Source of the DNA: Burkholderia sp. PAMC 26561
Lineage (GTDB): Bacteria; Pseudomonadota; Gammaproteobacteria; Burkholderiales; Burkholderiaceae
DNA length: 64,000 nt
Direction: 5' to 3'
NCBI RefSeq assembly: GCF_001557535.2
Contig: NZ_CP014307.1
Location: 682,001 to 746,000 of the forward strand
Positions within the stretch are counted from its first letter, which is position 1, and every line of letters starts with the position of its first letter. The notes beneath the pieces were generated by a model. The model was not told the DNA's origin. It did not search any database and saw only the letters and a program-made list of their open reading frames with translations. Below, one piece after another: positions 9,120 to 19,028 of this stretch. A program made the position numbers and the translations under genes.

Positions 9120-10142
9120 TCAACGACGTCCACGCTGTAAAAACGCTACGAAGATGATCACGGCGCCCTGCACTGCCGCGTTGAGATACACACTGATGAT
9201 GCTGGTGAGATTCAAGATGTTTGCGATCACGGACAAGAGGATCGCGCCGATCACGGTCCCGATCACGCGCCCTTCGCCACCTCTGAGCGCCGTGCCGCCG
9301 ACCACCACGGCCGCGATCGCCTCAAGCTCCCACAGCAGGCCGGTGGTCGGCGTGGCCGACCCGAGGCGCGGCACGTACAGTACGGTCGCCACGCCCACGC
9401 AAAGACCGAGCAGCACATAGGTGACGATCTTCACGCTGTCCACGCGAATGGCGGCGTATCGCGCGACCTGTTCGTTCGATCCGATTGCCTGGACATGCCG
9501 GCCGAAGACGGTGCGGTTCAGCACGATCACGCCGCCCGCAGCGACGATCAGGAACACCCATATGGGCACCGGGATGCCAAACAGACTTGCGTAATACACG
9601 GGGCCGTATAAATCGGACAAGGTGTTGTCGAGTGTGAGCGCGCCGCCATCCGCGAGCCATGTCAGCACGGCGCGAAAAATTCCGAGCGTTCCCAGCGTCA
9701 CGATGAACGGTTCTATACGTCCCTTGGTCACAAGCAAACCATGCGCCAAACCGAAAAGACCCCCTAGAACAAGGGCTAGAACAATTCCTAAGGCAATGAT
9801 GGTCAGCGGCGCAAAGCTGTGGCCGCCCACGCCGTGAGCGAGCGTGTTCATCGTCCAGATCATGCTGCCGGCGATCAGCGCGGCCATCGATCCAACCGAC
9901 AAATCGATACCGCCCGAGATGATCACGAACGTCATGCCCACCGCAATGATGCCAATGAACGATGTCCGCGTGAGAACGTTCATGGCGTTGTCGAAGGTGG
10001 CGAAATCGGGATTGAGCAGCGTCCCGCCCACGCACAGCGCGATCAGCCCGAGCAACGGCCCGACGCCGTGCAGCCGCCGCGCGAGTCCGCCGAGGCGGCT
10101 GCGTTTCGATACTTCAACGCCTTCAGTGTGTGCCGGTCGCAT
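9120..10142 (-). CDS. Sugar ABC transporter permease (RbsC-like)
   Basis: A 340-residue inner-membrane permease of the ribose/xylose/arabinose type. It has a series of hydrophobic helices and the family signatures [17 protein letters not shown] (about residues 80-96) and GREGEGR-like [10 protein letters not shown] near 285-295. It forms the membrane channel for the ABC importer. Its start overlaps the end of the ATPase gene by 20 bases, giving close coupling. The first 20 residues are cytoplasmic and basic. Confidence 0.93.
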   Translation of the reverse strand: MRPAHTEGVEVSKRSRLGGLARRLHGVGPLLGLIALCVGGTLLNPDFATFDNAMNVLTRTSFIGIIAVGMTFVIISGGIDLSVGSMAALIAGSMIWTMNTLAHGVGGHSFAPLTIIALGIVLALVLGGLFGLAHGLLVTKGRIEPFIVTLGTLGIFRAVLTWLADGGALTLDNTLSDLYGPVYYASLFGIPVPIWVFLIVAAGGVIVLNRTVFGRHVQAIGSNEQVARYAAIRVDSVKIVTYVLLGLCVGVATVLYVPRLGSATPTTGLLWELEAIAAVVVGGTALRGGEGRVIGTVIGAILLSVIANILNLTSIISVYLNAAVQGAVIIFVAFLQRGRR

Positions 10143-11610
10143 GCGCGATCAACCTCTCTTCGGTGAGACGTTCGGAGCCGAGCGTCGCGACGAGCTGGCC
10201 GCCGCGCATCACCGCCACGCGATGACACAGGCCGATCAGCTCGATCAGTTCGGATGAAATGACGATCACCGCGCGCCCTTCGGCGGCGAGCGCGTGGATG
10301 AGGAAATAGATATCGCGTTTTGCGCCGACATCGACACCGCGCGTGGGTTCATCGAGCACGACTACGCGCGGATCGGGATGCAGGAATTTCGCCAGCGCAA
10401 GTTTTTGCTGATTGCCGCCCGACAACATGCGCGCGCGGCTCGCAAGATTGCCCGTGCGGATACCGAAGTCCTGTACGGCTTTTTTGAGCGCATCGCGTTC
10501 GGCGCGGCCATCGAGCAGCGGATGCGCGTAGCGTTCGAGCGTCATCATGGTGAGGTTGTCCTTGAGCGCCATGTCGACGTGCAGGCCGCGGCCCTTGCGG
10601 TCTTCGCTCAAGTACGTGATGCCGTTTTTCATGGCTGCGCGCGGGTTGCGCGGATTGATCTGGACGCCTTCCAGTTCCATGCGTCCCGCGGTCAAACCCC
10701 GCAAACCGATGAGTCCTTCGAACAGTTCCGTACGCCCCGCGCCCACGAGTCCCGCAAAGCCGAACACCTCGCCCGCGCGCACCGAGAAGCTGACGTTCTC
10801 CGCCCAGCCGGGAACGAAGGCGTTATCGACCTTGAACGCAATGGGCGCATCCGTTGCAAGCGGCGGTTTGTCGGGGAACATGTCCGATACCTCGCGCCCG
10901 ACCATCTGGTTCGCCATCTGCTGGCGCGATGTTTCGGCCGTCGGGCTGCGCGTGACGAAGCGGCCGTCGCGCATCACGATCACTTCATCTGTCACGCGCT
11001 CCACTTCGTCGAGCTTGTGCGAGATATAGACGATCGTCACGCCGTCCTCTTTAAGCCGCGCCATCAATGCAAAGAGGCGCTGCGTTTCCGAGGGCGTGAG
11101 CGTCGCGGTCGGCTCGTCCATGATCAGGAGACGTGCATCGCGCAGCATGGCTTTCGCGATTTCGACGAGCTGCTTTTCAGCGACGATCAGATCGCGCACG
11201 CGCGTGTCCGGATGCTGGTGCAGGCCGACATCGGCGAGACGCGCGCGGGCGGCCTCACGCATGGTGGGTTCATCGAGGAAAAAGCCGCGCCGCTTCTCAT
11301 GGCCGAGAAACATGTTCTGCACGATGCTCAGATGATCCGCGAGATTGAGCTCCTGATGGATCAGCACGATACCTGCGGCTTCGGCGTCGCGGGAACTGTC
11401 GAACGACTGGACGACACCGTTGATCGACAGCGTGCCCGTGGTCGGACGTTCGTAGCCAGCGAGAATTTTCATGAGGGTCGACTTGCCCGCACCGTTTTCG
11501 CCGAGTAGACCATAGACGCGGCCGGGCGCGAGATCGAACGTGACGCCGTGCAGCACGCGCACGGGTCCGAACTGCTTGGCGATGTTATCGAAGCCGACAG
11601 CCAGGCTCAT
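10123..11610 (-). CDS. Sugar ABC transporter ATP-binding protein (RbsA-like)
   Basis: A 495-residue double ATPase that powers the importer. The first domain has Walker [10 protein letters not shown] (about residues 36-44) and Walker [10 protein letters not shown]; the second has the degenerate Walker [10 protein letters not shown] normal for sugar ATPases of this type, a signature LSGGNQQK and [12 protein letters not shown]. The start codon lies one base after the lacI stop, so lacI and the transporter share one transcript. ATG 11610 is the only sensible start. Confidence 0.95.
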   Translation of the reverse strand: MSLAVGFDNIAKQFGPVRVLHGVTFDLAPGRVYGLLGENGAGKSTLMKILAGYERPTTGTLSINGVVQSFDSSRDAEAAGIVLIHQELNLADHLSIVQNMFLGHEKRRGFFLDEPTMREAARARLADVGLHQHPDTRVRDLIVAEKQLVEIAKAMLRDARLLIMDEPTATLTPSETQRLFALMARLKEDGVTIVYISHKLDEVERVTDEVIVMRDGRFVTRSPTAETSRQQMANQMVGREVSDMFPDKPPLATDAPIAFKVDNAFVPGWAENVSFSVRAGEVFGFAGLVGAGRTELFEGLIGLRGLTAGRMELEGVQINPRNPRAAMKNGITYLSEDRKGRGLHVDMALKDNLTMMTLERYAHPLLDGRAERDALKKAVQDFGIRTGNLASRARMLSGGNQQKLALAKFLHPDPRVVVLDEPTRGVDVGAKRDIYFLIHALAAEGRAVIVISSELIELIGLCHRVAVMRGGQLVATLGSERLTEERLIAHATGTH

Positions 11611-11611
11611 G

Positions 11612-12631
11612 TCACGCGCTCCTTCGAATCATCAGCTTGTGCGGCAGCACCACGCCGGGCACGTCTGCATGCGGATCGCGCAGGCGCTTGAGCAGCAGGT
11701 TCGCCGCTGTCTCGCCGAGCTCGCGCATGGGCTGCGCGACCGTTGTAAGCGGCGGGTCGATTTGCGCGGCGACGGCGATGTCATCGAAGCCCATCACCGC
11801 CATGTCGTCGGGGACGTGCAGGCCAGCGCTGCGCAAGCCGTTGATCACACCGATTGCCAGGGTATCCGACACGGCGAACACGGCCGTCGGACGGTTGCGT
11901 CGAAGGCGTGCGAGCGTGTGTGCGGCGGCTTCGCCCGCGGCGTAATCGAGCGTATCAAGGTCGATGTGCCATGCCGGATCGGCATCGATACCCGCCGCGC
12001 TCAATGCATCCCTGTAGCCTTCCGCGCGCTGCCGCCCGTACAGATAACCGTGGCCCGAATTGATCAGCGCAATCTTCTTGTGACCGCGGCTGAGGAGATG
12101 GCGCACGGCATCGCCGGCTGCCTTGTGATTATCGATGCCTACGTAGGGCACGCCCGCCGCCGGGTCGAACTCGCAGCATGCGACCCAGGGGAGCGCCGAT
12201 GCTTCTTCGGCGAGGGCTTTTTGCACGGCGGCCGGGTCCAGGCAAATGGCGCCGTCGGCGCGGCGGCCGCGCAGCAAGTCGAAGTAGCTGCGCTCGCGGC
12301 CAGGGTCCGCACCCGTGTCGCACAGCAGCATGAAGTAGCCGTTCTGGCGCGCGATGCTGTCTATGCCTTGCACGATCGCCGAGTAGAACGGGTTGCCGAA
12401 GTCCGGGACCATGGTGAGCAGCAGGCGGCTTTCTGCAGTGCGCAGGTTGCGGGCAAGTTCGTTGACACGGTAGCCACTCGATGCGATCGCCGCCAGGACC
12501 CTTTCGCGGGTCGGCTCGCGCACGTTGGTGTGGCCGTTGAGCACGCGGGAGACCGTTGCGACGGATACGCCCGCCTTCCGCGCGACATCGGAGATCGAGA
12601 TTTCATCGGCGATGCGAAACGATTCGGGCAT
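11612..12631 (-). CDS. LacI family transcriptional regulator of the sugar ABC operon
   Basis: A 339-residue repressor. The N-terminal helix-turn-helix and hinge (residues about 9-60, ISISDVARKAGVSVATVSR) are followed by a periplasmic-binding-protein-like effector domain. It is the first gene of the operon, one base from the ATPase gene, so autoregulation with the transporter is likely. The ATG at 12631 is chosen because it begins a normal LacI N-terminus; the frame runs further upstream through the probable operator at 12663-12678. The effector is probably the imported sugar or its phosphate. Confidence 0.92.
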   Translation of the reverse strand: MPESFRIADEISISDVARKAGVSVATVSRVLNGHTNVREPTRERVLAAIASSGYRVNELARNLRTAESRLLLTMVPDFGNPFYSAIVQGIDSIARQNGYFMLLCDTGADPGRERSYFDLLRGRRADGAICLDPAAVQKALAEEASALPWVACCEFDPAAGVPYVGIDNHKAAGDAVRHLLSRGHKKIALINSGHGYLYGRQRAEGYRDALSAAGIDADPAWHIDLDTLDYAAGEAAAHTLARLRRNRPTAVFAVSDTLAIGVINGLRSAGLHVPDDMAVMGFDDIAVAAQIDPPLTTVAQPMRELGETAANLLLKRLRDPHADVPGVVLPHKLMIRRSA

Positions 12632-12662
12632 GGGCGAGGGTTTTCGTTCGCACGATGGGGGG

Positions 12663-12678
12663 ATGTAATGGATTACAT
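12663..12678 (-). promoter_or_regulatory. Candidate LacI-family operator
   Basis: ATGTAATGGATTACAT: seven-base arms in inverted repeat around a central GG, 32 bases upstream of the lacI start. TGTAAT/ATTACA arms are typical of LacI-family sites, and the position fits repression of the whole lacI-ABC-isomerase operon. Confidence 0.7.
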
Positions 12679-12852
12679 TATTGGGCGGGGTTGGGGGGTT
12701 AGCGATAGGGACAAACGCCAAGGGTGGGGCGTTGGCACTTGGGTTTTTTGAGGGGTGGACTTGGTGCTGGGTTGCTGCTTTTTACGCTGACGCGCGGTTT
12801 ATTTTGGCTGATTTCTTTAGCACTATTAGCCACTGTCCGTGGCGGGACTTCA

Positions 12853-12879
12853 TTTCTTTTTCCAACGGCGAAAAAGAAA
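12853..12879. repeat. Perfect hairpin, possible dispersed intergenic repeat
   Basis: TTTCTTTTTC (12853-12862) and GAAAAAGAAA (12870-12879) form a perfect 10-bp stem with a 7-base loop. The A/G-rich flank recalls repeats seen between Burkholderia genes. It is not placed as a terminator for either flanking gene, because both genes are transcribed leftward and it lies upstream of lacI. Confidence 0.45.
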
Positions 12880-13174
12880 CGAAGCAAAGAAAACGCCTCT
12901 CCACCGATGGCTCATAAGTGTCCCGAGCGTGCACATTTATCTGTTTGGTACTTCAGAAGAACGCTCGACGCCGCAATCAAGAACACTTGAAACCCTCCCC
13001 CTCCGTCAACAGCAGCCCACACGCTTCGCCACCAGTGTGGGAATCCGTTAACCAGGCTTCCGCGCTACGCGCACTGGCGCCCAAACGAAGGTTGGCGGCA
13101 CTGGTTTACAGGTGCCTGTCCAAGGAAATTTATGGCCCACCCCGCGTTGAGGGCGCAATGCGGAGTGAAACTCC

Positions 13175-14524
13175 CTATCGCACCAGGCTCGGTTTCTTGT
13201 TGTGGAACTTCCAGTTCGGAATCAGGAACTGCATCGCTACGCCGTCATCTCTCGCCCCAAGCCCATGCTGCTCGTAAAGCGCGTTCGCCTTCGCAAGCTC
13301 ATCCATGTCGAGTTCAACGCCCAAGCCCGGTTGCTCCGGTACCCTCACCTTCCCCCCAACGATTTGCAGCGGTTTGCGCGTCAGGCGCTGGCCGTCCTGC
13401 CAGATCCAATGGGTATCGATCGCCGTGATTTTTCCCGGCGCCGCCGCCGCTACTTGCGTGAACATCGCAAGCGAAATGTCGAAGTGGTTGTTCGAATGCG
13501 ATCCCCATGTAAGTCCCCACTCGTTGCACATCTGCGCAACGCGAACCGAACCCTGCATCGTCCAGAAATGCGGGTCGGCAAGCGGGATATCGACGGACTG
13601 CAACTGGATCGCATGGCCCATCTGGCGCCAGTCAGTCGCAATCATGTTGGTGGCAGTCGGCAAACCCGTCGCACGGCGGAATTCGGCCATGACTTCTCGT
13701 CCCGAATAGCCGTTTTCCGCGCCACATGGGTCTTCTGCGTATGCCAGGACATGGTGCTGGTCGCGGCACAGACGGATCGCCTCGGCCAGGGACCACGCGC
13801 CGTTCGGGTCGAGCGTGACGCGTGCCTTCGGAAAGCGTTCAGCCAATGCAGTGACGGCTTCGATCTCGGCATCGCCGGAAAGGACGCCGCCCTTCAGCTT
13901 GAAATCGTTGAAACCATAACGCGCCTGCGCCGCTTCGGCGAGCCGGACAACGGCTTCGGGGGTCATCGCTTCTTCAGTGCGCAAGCGGTCCCAGTCGTCG
14001 TTGCCATCGGTGCCGCTCGCGTACGGCAGATCCGTCTTGTTGCGGTCGCCGATGTAGAACAGATAACCAAGCATCTCGACTTCGTCGCGTTGCTGGCCTT
14101 CGCCCAAAAGCGCCGCGACCGGTACACCGAGGTGCTGACCGAGCAAGTCGAGCAGCGCGGCCTCGAGTGCCGTGACGGCGTGGATCGTGGTGCGCAGGTC
14201 GAAGGTTTGCAGACCACGGCCGCCTGAATCGCGGTCGGCGAACTGGGTGCGCGCCTTGTTGAGGATCGCCTGCAAATTGCCGATGGATTGACCGACAACC
14301 AAGGGGCGTGCGTCGTCGATGGTCTTGCGGATCGACTCGCCGCCCGGCACTTCGCCTACGCCGGTGTTGCCGGCGCTATCGGTGAGGATCACGATGTTGC
14401 GCGTGAAGAACGGACCGTGCGCGCCGCTCAGGTTCATCAGCATGCTGTCGCGGCCGGCGACGGGAACGACGCGCAATTCGGTGACGGTCGGGGTGGCGTT
14501 GGGTTTGACTGAAGTCATCGACAT
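13175..14524 (-). CDS. gudD: Glucarate dehydratase
   Basis: A 449-residue enzyme of the enolase superfamily that dehydrates D-glucarate (or L-idarate) to 5-keto-4-deoxy-glucarate. The length is typical of GudD. The capping-domain N-terminus is followed by the KLK acid/base motif (residues 209-211), the metal-binding DPNGAW (239-244), an EDPCG segment and the SHSNNHFD segment with the catalytic histidine. The ATG at 14524 sits 29 bases after the gudP stop, making a gudP-gudD operon. The rest of the glucarate pathway (keto-deoxy-glucarate dehydratase, semialdehyde dehydrogenase) is not in the window. Confidence 0.95.
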   Translation of the reverse strand: MSMTSVKPNATPTVTELRVVPVAGRDSMLMNLSGAHGPFFTRNIVILTDSAGNTGVGEVPGGESIRKTIDDARPLVVGQSIGNLQAILNKARTQFADRDSGGRGLQTFDLRTTIHAVTALEAALLDLLGQHLGVPVAALLGEGQQRDEVEMLGYLFYIGDRNKTDLPYASGTDGNDDWDRLRTEEAMTPEAVVRLAEAAQARYGFNDFKLKGGVLSGDAEIEAVTALAERFPKARVTLDPNGAWSLAEAIRLCRDQHHVLAYAEDPCGAENGYSGREVMAEFRRATGLPTATNMIATDWRQMGHAIQLQSVDIPLADPHFWTMQGSVRVAQMCNEWGLTWGSHSNNHFDISLAMFTQVAAAAPGKITAIDTHWIWQDGQRLTRKPLQIVGGKVRVPEQPGLGVELDMDELAKANALYEQHGLGARDDGVAMQFLIPNWKFHNKKPSLVR

Positions 14525-14553
14525 GGTATTTAAGACCCGAAAAGGTGAAGGGA

Positions 14554-15891
14554 TCAAAGCGCTTTGCTCGGTATGTGGCCGCCCATTTCATCGCGATTGA
14601 TCCGGCGGTTACGTGTCAGGAAGCAAGCGGCGGCAGCAATCAGTGAAGCGAAGCCGAGGCCGTAGAGTCCGCCCGTGATCGAGCCGGTATGTTGCTGCAA
14701 ATAACCGAAGGTAGCCGGCGCAAAAAAGCCGCCGAGATTGCCTACCGAGTTGATCAACGCAATCACGCCGGCGGCCACGCGGGCATCGAGGTAACCCTGC
14801 GGAATCGGCCAGAACAATGAAGCAGCTGCCTTGAAACCGATCGCTGAAAAACAGATCGCGACAAACGACAAAACCGGATTCCCCGACGTCGATGCAAACA
14901 GTCCGCACGCGGCTACGACCAGCGCGGCGGCAAGCCATGCTTGCTGAAAGCGCCATCTGGCGGAGAGAAGCGCGAAGCAATACATTGCGGCCATCGCGAT
15001 CAGCCACGGCACCGCGTTGAACATGCCGACCTGGAAATCGCTCAGTCCGCCCATCTTTCGAATGATGGTCGGCAACCAGAACGTTGCCGCATAAATGGTC
15101 AGTTGGATTGCAAAGTAAAGCAGGCAGAAAAGCAGGATCTGCGGGTCCTTGAGAAGCTTGAGCGTGGGCAGATGGTGGCCGCCGCCCACCGCTTCGCGCT
15201 CGGCCTGTTCGTTCGCGATCGAACTTGAAAGCGCGGTTTGCTCAGCAGGACTGAGCCATTTCGCGTCGCTGATATGCGACTTGAGCAGCATCCAGCTCAC
15301 GCCGCACAGCACAATCGAGAATCCGCCTTCGATCAGAAACATCCACTGCCAGCCGTGAAGCCCGAAGCCGCGAATGGAGAGAAGCGAACCGGTGATCGGA
15401 CCCGACAGGACCGATGCCAGCGCCGAACCGCCGAGGAACACGGCAACGGCCTTGCCGCGCTCTTTCTGCGGAAGCCATTGCGTGAAGTAGAACACGACGC
15501 CCGGAAAGAACCCCGCTTCAGCGATACCGAGCAAGAAGCGCAGCACGTAGAACGACGTGTCGTTCCAGACAAACGCCATCGCTGCCGCGACGATGCCCCA
15601 CGTCCCCATGATCCGCGTCAGCCAGACGCGTGCGCCGTATCGCTGCATCAGGACATTGGAGGGCACCTCGAAGAGCGCATAGCCGATGAAAAACAGCCCG
15701 CTTCCCAGGCCATAAGCCGCAGCCCCGATGCCGAGATCCGCCTGCATGTGCGAATTGACGAAGCCGATGTTCACCCGGTCGATGTAGTTCGCAATGAACA
15801 TGATCAGGACAAGCGGCAAGACATGGCGCTTTACCTTCGATACAGCCGATTCGAGCACATGGTTTGTGGGCGTGTGTAAAGCGGGCGTCAA
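14554..15891 (-). CDS. gudP: Glucarate/galactarate MFS transporter (GudP type), TTG start
   Basis: About 445 residues, 12 transmembrane helices, anion:cation symporter family of the MFS. Family motifs are [10 protein letters not shown] in helix 1 and [20 protein letters not shown] around helix 4. It imports D-glucarate or galactarate for the adjacent dehydratase. No ATG lies ahead of helix 1. The best start is TTG at 15891, six bases after GGAG, giving [11 protein letters not shown]; another TTG four codons upstream lies beside that ribosome binding site and is less likely. The gene is divergent from a second MFS gene and its FCD regulator. Confidence 0.9.
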   Translation of the reverse strand: MTPALHTPTNHVLESAVSKVKRHVLPLVLIMFIANYIDRVNIGFVNSHMQADLGIGAAAYGLGSGLFFIGYALFEVPSNVLMQRYGARVWLTRIMGTWGIVAAAMAFVWNDTSFYVLRFLLGIAEAGFFPGVVFYFTQWLPQKERGKAVAVFLGGSALASVLSGPITGSLLSIRGFGLHGWQWMFLIEGGFSIVLCGVSWMLLKSHISDAKWLSPAEQTALSSSIANEQAEREAVGGGHHLPTLKLLKDPQILLFCLLYFAIQLTIYAATFWLPTIIRKMGGLSDFQVGMFNAVPWLIAMAAMYCFALLSARWRFQQAWLAAALVVAACGLFASTSGNPVLSFVAICFSAIGFKAAASLFWPIPQGYLDARVAAGVIALINSVGNLGGFFAPATFGYLQQHTGSITGGLYGLGFASLIAAAACFLTRNRRINRDEMGGHIPSKAL

Positions 15892-15983
15892 GATTGTCTC
15901 CAAATGTGCCGTATCGACGGCTCTGGTCTTACTCGGAACGCCGCGCGCTCGACAGCCGGTTCAAAACCAACAAGTCGTCTATA

Positions 15984-15998
15984 TGTCGTCTGACGACA
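15984..15998. promoter_or_regulatory. Candidate FCD-GntR operator between gudP and the divergent MFS gene
   Basis: TGTCGTC-T-GACGACA is a perfect 7-1-7 inverted repeat. A further GTCGTC lies just upstream (15974-15979). FCD-type GntR proteins bind short palindromes of this layout, and the only such regulator nearby is encoded at 17536. The site lies about 95 bases from the gudP start and about 165 from the MFS start. Confidence 0.6.
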
Positions 15999-16161
15999 GT
16001 CTACTCTTCGGTGAAAATTCGTCCAATGTCGTGTTTACCCTATCCGGCTAACTAACAGCAACAGGGCCATAAGCAATATACTCGCTCAAACGCAAAGTTC
16101 GCCGCAGATGAACTAGGACGTCTGATGACAATTAACGTAGATGTCTTTAGCTGGAGACGAC

Positions 16162-17490
16162 ATGGAAACCCAAACGGCTGCAAGCGCCGCACAACGCAAT
16201 CCCGGAACCGCAGATTCAAGCCTGACCGGTGAAAACGAGATCTACTCGTTAATCACGCGCAGACTACTGCCCGTGCTGCTGACAGCGTTCTGCATCGCCT
16301 ACCTGGACCGCATCAATGTCGGTCTAGCCAAGCTCCAGATGGCCTCCGATCTCGGTTTCAGCGACGCGGTGTACGGATTCGGCGCGGGCATCTTCTACCT
16401 TGCGTACGCGATCTTCGAAGTACCGAGCAACCTGATCATGCATCGCGTGGGCGCGCGCCGGTGGATCGCTCGGATCGCGGTATCGTGGGGACTCGTCTCC
16501 ATGTGCATGCTGTTCGTGCGCACGCCCGCGTCGTTCTATGCGCTGCGATTGCTGCTCGGCATGGCCGAATGCGGCCTGTTTCCAGGCATCATCCTGTACC
16601 TCACCTACTGGTATCCGGCTCACCGGCGCGGGCGCATCGTAGCCCTGTTCATGGCCGCCCTGCCCATTTCCGGACTGGTCGGCGGCCCGCTTTCAGGCTG
16701 GATCATGCAGCGCTTTGCCGGCATGTCCGGGCTGCACGGCTGGCAATGGCTCTTCTTCATCGAGGCGCTGCCGGCTGTTGCGATCGGCGTGGTCATATGG
16801 TTCGTGCTTCCTGATCGCGTGAACGACGCCAGGTGGCTGACCGACGATCAAAAGCGCGTGATCGCGCGGAATATCGCAACCGAAAATGCCGAGAAACCAA
16901 GCGCGAACACCAGCAGCGTGTTCACCAATCCGCGCATATGGCTGATGAGCCTGATGCTCTTCGCGTTTGCTACGGGAAACATGGGCATCAGCTTCTGGTT
17001 GCCGACCATCGTGCAGCGTGCAGGCCATGGGAGCTCGCTGAGCGTGGGTCTCCTGACCGCCATCCCTTACGCCTTCGCCGCAGTTGCAATGATCGCGTTG
17101 TCGATGAGCTCCGATAAACGGCGCGAACGCCGCTGGCATCTGGCGCTCCCCGCGTTTGGCGGGGCCGCGCTTCTTGCGTTGAGCACGGTCTGGAGCAACG
17201 ACCTCACGATGACGATCGTCACCATGACCGCAGCCTCCATGTGCGTGTTTGCAGTCGCACCGCTGCTCTGGGCCCAACCCACTGCCTTGCTGAGCGGTAG
17301 CGCCGCGGCCGCCGGCATCGCTATGATCAGTTCGCTCGGCAACCTTGCCGGCCTGTTCTCGCCTTCGTTGTTCGGTTATCTCACCGTGCGCACGCACAGC
17401 ACGTCGGCCGGCATGTTCTTGCTGGCAGGTTTCATGCTGCTGGGTGGCTTGCTGTCGCTGGTCACGCCAGCTCGTCTGGTCAACAAGTAA
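16162..17490 (+). CDS. MFS transporter, anion:cation symporter family
   Basis: A 442-residue, 12-helix transporter of the same family as GudP but clearly a different paralogue. YLDRINVGLAKLQM lies in helix 1 and GMAECGLFPGIILYLTYWYP around helix 4. Likely substrates are hexarates, hexuronates or other organic acids. The ATG at 16162 follows a GGAGACGAC ribosome binding site; an ATG seven codons upstream is possible but poorly placed. Divergent from gudP and followed 45 bases later by the FCD regulator gene, so both flanks probably answer to that regulator. Confidence 0.9.
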   Translation: METQTAASAAQRNPGTADSSLTGENEIYSLITRRLLPVLLTAFCIAYLDRINVGLAKLQMASDLGFSDAVYGFGAGIFYLAYAIFEVPSNLIMHRVGARRWIARIAVSWGLVSMCMLFVRTPASFYALRLLLGMAECGLFPGIILYLTYWYPAHRRGRIVALFMAALPISGLVGGPLSGWIMQRFAGMSGLHGWQWLFFIEALPAVAIGVVIWFVLPDRVNDARWLTDDQKRVIARNIATENAEKPSANTSSVFTNPRIWLMSLMLFAFATGNMGISFWLPTIVQRAGHGSSLSVGLLTAIPYAFAAVAMIALSMSSDKRRERRWHLALPAFGGAALLALSTVWSNDLTMTIVTMTAASMCVFAVAPLLWAQPTALLSGSAAAAGIAMISSLGNLAGLFSPSLFGYLTVRTHSTSAGMFLLAGFMLLGGLLSLVTPARLVNK

Positions 17491-17535
17491 GTCTGGTCGA
17501 ATGACTCCGTTCATCGCAAAGCTGGAGCCGCATAC

Positions 17536-18234
17536 ATGAGCATCCTCACCGAAAAAGTCATTGCAACCGTGTCCGGCGATATCCAGCGCGGCACGCTGCG
17601 CCCAGGCGACAAGGTTCCGACTGAAGTCGCGCTGATGAAGCAATTGTCGGTCAGCCGTTCAGTCGTGCGGGAAGCGATGTCGCGCCTTCAGGCTGCGAAG
17701 ATAGTGGAGACGCGTCACGGGATCGGCACGTTCATCCTGGATGCGAACCAGGCGGAGACGTTGCGTTTGCCGGCATCCGACCTGTCGGACATGCTGGATG
17801 TCATGGCCATCATCGAGTTCCGCATCGATATGGAAGCCGCAGCGGCGGGTCTTGCCGCGGGCAGGCGCACGCAACAGCATCTGAAACTGATCGATGCAGC
17901 GCTCACGCGCTTCGAGGCCGAGCTCGAACGCGGCAGCACGGACGTGGTGGCACACGACGTGGAGTTCCACATCCAGATTGCACGTGCGAGCGGGAATCGT
18001 TATTTCTTCGATGTCCTAAGCCAGCTAGGCCGTGCAGTAAGTCCGCGCACGCGGCTGGGATCGACGGAAATTGCGGAGCTTGACCGTGTCGTTCATCTTC
18101 GCAGCGTCCTGGCGGAGCATCAGCAGATTTACCGGGCGATCGTGCGCCAGGATGCCGACGATGCCCGCGCCGCAATGCGGATGCACCTGAGCAACAGCCG
18201 CGAAAGACTGCGGCGGGCGCACGCGCAGATCTGA
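17536..18234 (+). CDS. FadR/GntR family regulator with FCD domain
   Basis: A 232-residue regulator. A winged helix-turn-helix lies at residues about 8-75 (GDKVPTEVALMKQLSVSRS and the wing GIGTF), and an all-helical FCD ligand-binding domain at about 90-225 with the metal-binding pattern D...EFHIQIARASGN. Regulators of this class respond to sugar acids and other carboxylates. Its position after the MFS gene and near gudPD suggests control of the glucarate locus, with the palindrome at 15984-15998 as a candidate operator. ATG 17536 follows a GGAG ribosome binding site. Confidence 0.92.
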   Translation: MSILTEKVIATVSGDIQRGTLRPGDKVPTEVALMKQLSVSRSVVREAMSRLQAAKIVETRHGIGTFILDANQAETLRLPASDLSDMLDVMAIIEFRIDMEAAAAGLAAGRRTQQHLKLIDAALTRFEAELERGSTDVVAHDVEFHIQIARASGNRYFFDVLSQLGRAVSPRTRLGSTEIAELDRVVHLRSVLAEHQQIYRAIVRQDADDARAAMRMHLSNSRERLRRAHAQI

Positions 18235-18303
18235 AAAACCAAATCCGCGGTGCAAACGGGAAACGGGCGCATACTACGTCCCCGCTCCCTCCCGTCCCGT
18301 TCA

Positions 18304-19008
18304 ATGCCCGGTTATCTGACCAAGCAGCAAAACATCACCGTCACGGGCGTCGACGACCTCATCATCCGTTCGCTGCTCGACCTGCAGCAATTCTCCGACC
18401 CTTTGGGCGACGCCGAACGCATCGGCATCTCGTCCGCGATGTGGCCGCTTTTCGGCATGCTGTGGCCATCGGGCGCGCATCTGGCCGCGCGGCTCGCGCT
18501 GCGTCCCGTGCTCGCCACCGAGCGAATCCTCGAAATCGGCTGCGGCCTTGCGCTCGCGAGTCTTGTGGGGCACCGGCGAGGGGCGGATGTCACGGCAAGC
18601 GATTGCCATCCGCTGACGGCAAGTTTCCTCGATGAAAACCTGCGCCTGAACGACCTCCCGCCGATGAAATACCTGCACGGCAACTGGTCCATCCCCGAAC
18701 TTGCCGGCACGCTGGCAGATACGGCGGGACGCAGTATCGTCAATGGCCGTTACGACCTGATCATGGGCAGCGACCTGCTCTACGAACGCGATGCCAACGC
18801 GACGCTTGCGGCGTTTATCGGCTTGCATGCGTTGCCTTGCGCCGAAGTCTGGATCGTGGACCCTGACCGCGGCAACCGCGCCGCGTTCAACCGGCAGATG
18901 GGCGACCGCGGCTTCCGGATGCGCGAGGAACGCCTCGATCGCGTCGCCTTCCAAGAAACGGCCGCTTACAAGGGCCGCCTGCTGATCTACCGGCTTAATG
19001 ACAACTGA
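18304..19008 (+). CDS. Class I SAM-dependent methyltransferase (Methyltransf_16-like)
   Basis: A 234-residue Rossmann-fold methyltransferase. The SAM-binding motif I reads ILEIGCGLALASL (about residues 77-89), followed by the acidic residue in TASDCHP (about 100) and the motif YDLIMGSDLLYE near 149-160, which resembles the lysine/nicotinamide methyltransferase group. The ATG at 18304 has no clear Shine-Dalgarno; a GTG 18 codons upstream is the alternative. It converges on dipZ with 20 bases between. The substrate is unknown; protein lysine methylation is possible by family only. Confidence 0.82.
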   Translation: MPGYLTKQQNITVTGVDDLIIRSLLDLQQFSDPLGDAERIGISSAMWPLFGMLWPSGAHLAARLALRPVLATERILEIGCGLALASLVGHRRGADVTASDCHPLTASFLDENLRLNDLPPMKYLHGNWSIPELAGTLADTAGRSIVNGRYDLIMGSDLLYERDANATLAAFIGLHALPCAEVWIVDPDRGNRAAFNRQMGDRGFRMREERLDRVAFQETAAYKGRLLIYRLNDN

Positions 19009-19028
19009 ACTGCCGCAACGCAGCAGCC

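Larger units (their letters stand above)
12632..13174. other. Intergenic region between lacI and gudD
   Basis: About 540 bases without a convincing gene. It holds the LacI operator near its left end, a 10-bp perfect hairpin at 12853-12879, and tracts rich in A and G (for example AAAGAAACGAAGCAAAGAAA) that look like a degraded intergenic repeat. Short frames here have no ribosome binding site and no recognisable product. Confidence 0.5.

Noticed and set aside
8107..11610. Naming this transporter as the ribose system rbsABC
   Set aside because: Family similarity alone does not show the ligand, and the adjacent isomerase argues for another sugar.
12681..13051. Short open frames in the lacI-gudD gap
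   Set aside because: No ribosome binding site, no codon pattern typical of this GC-rich genome and no recognisable product.
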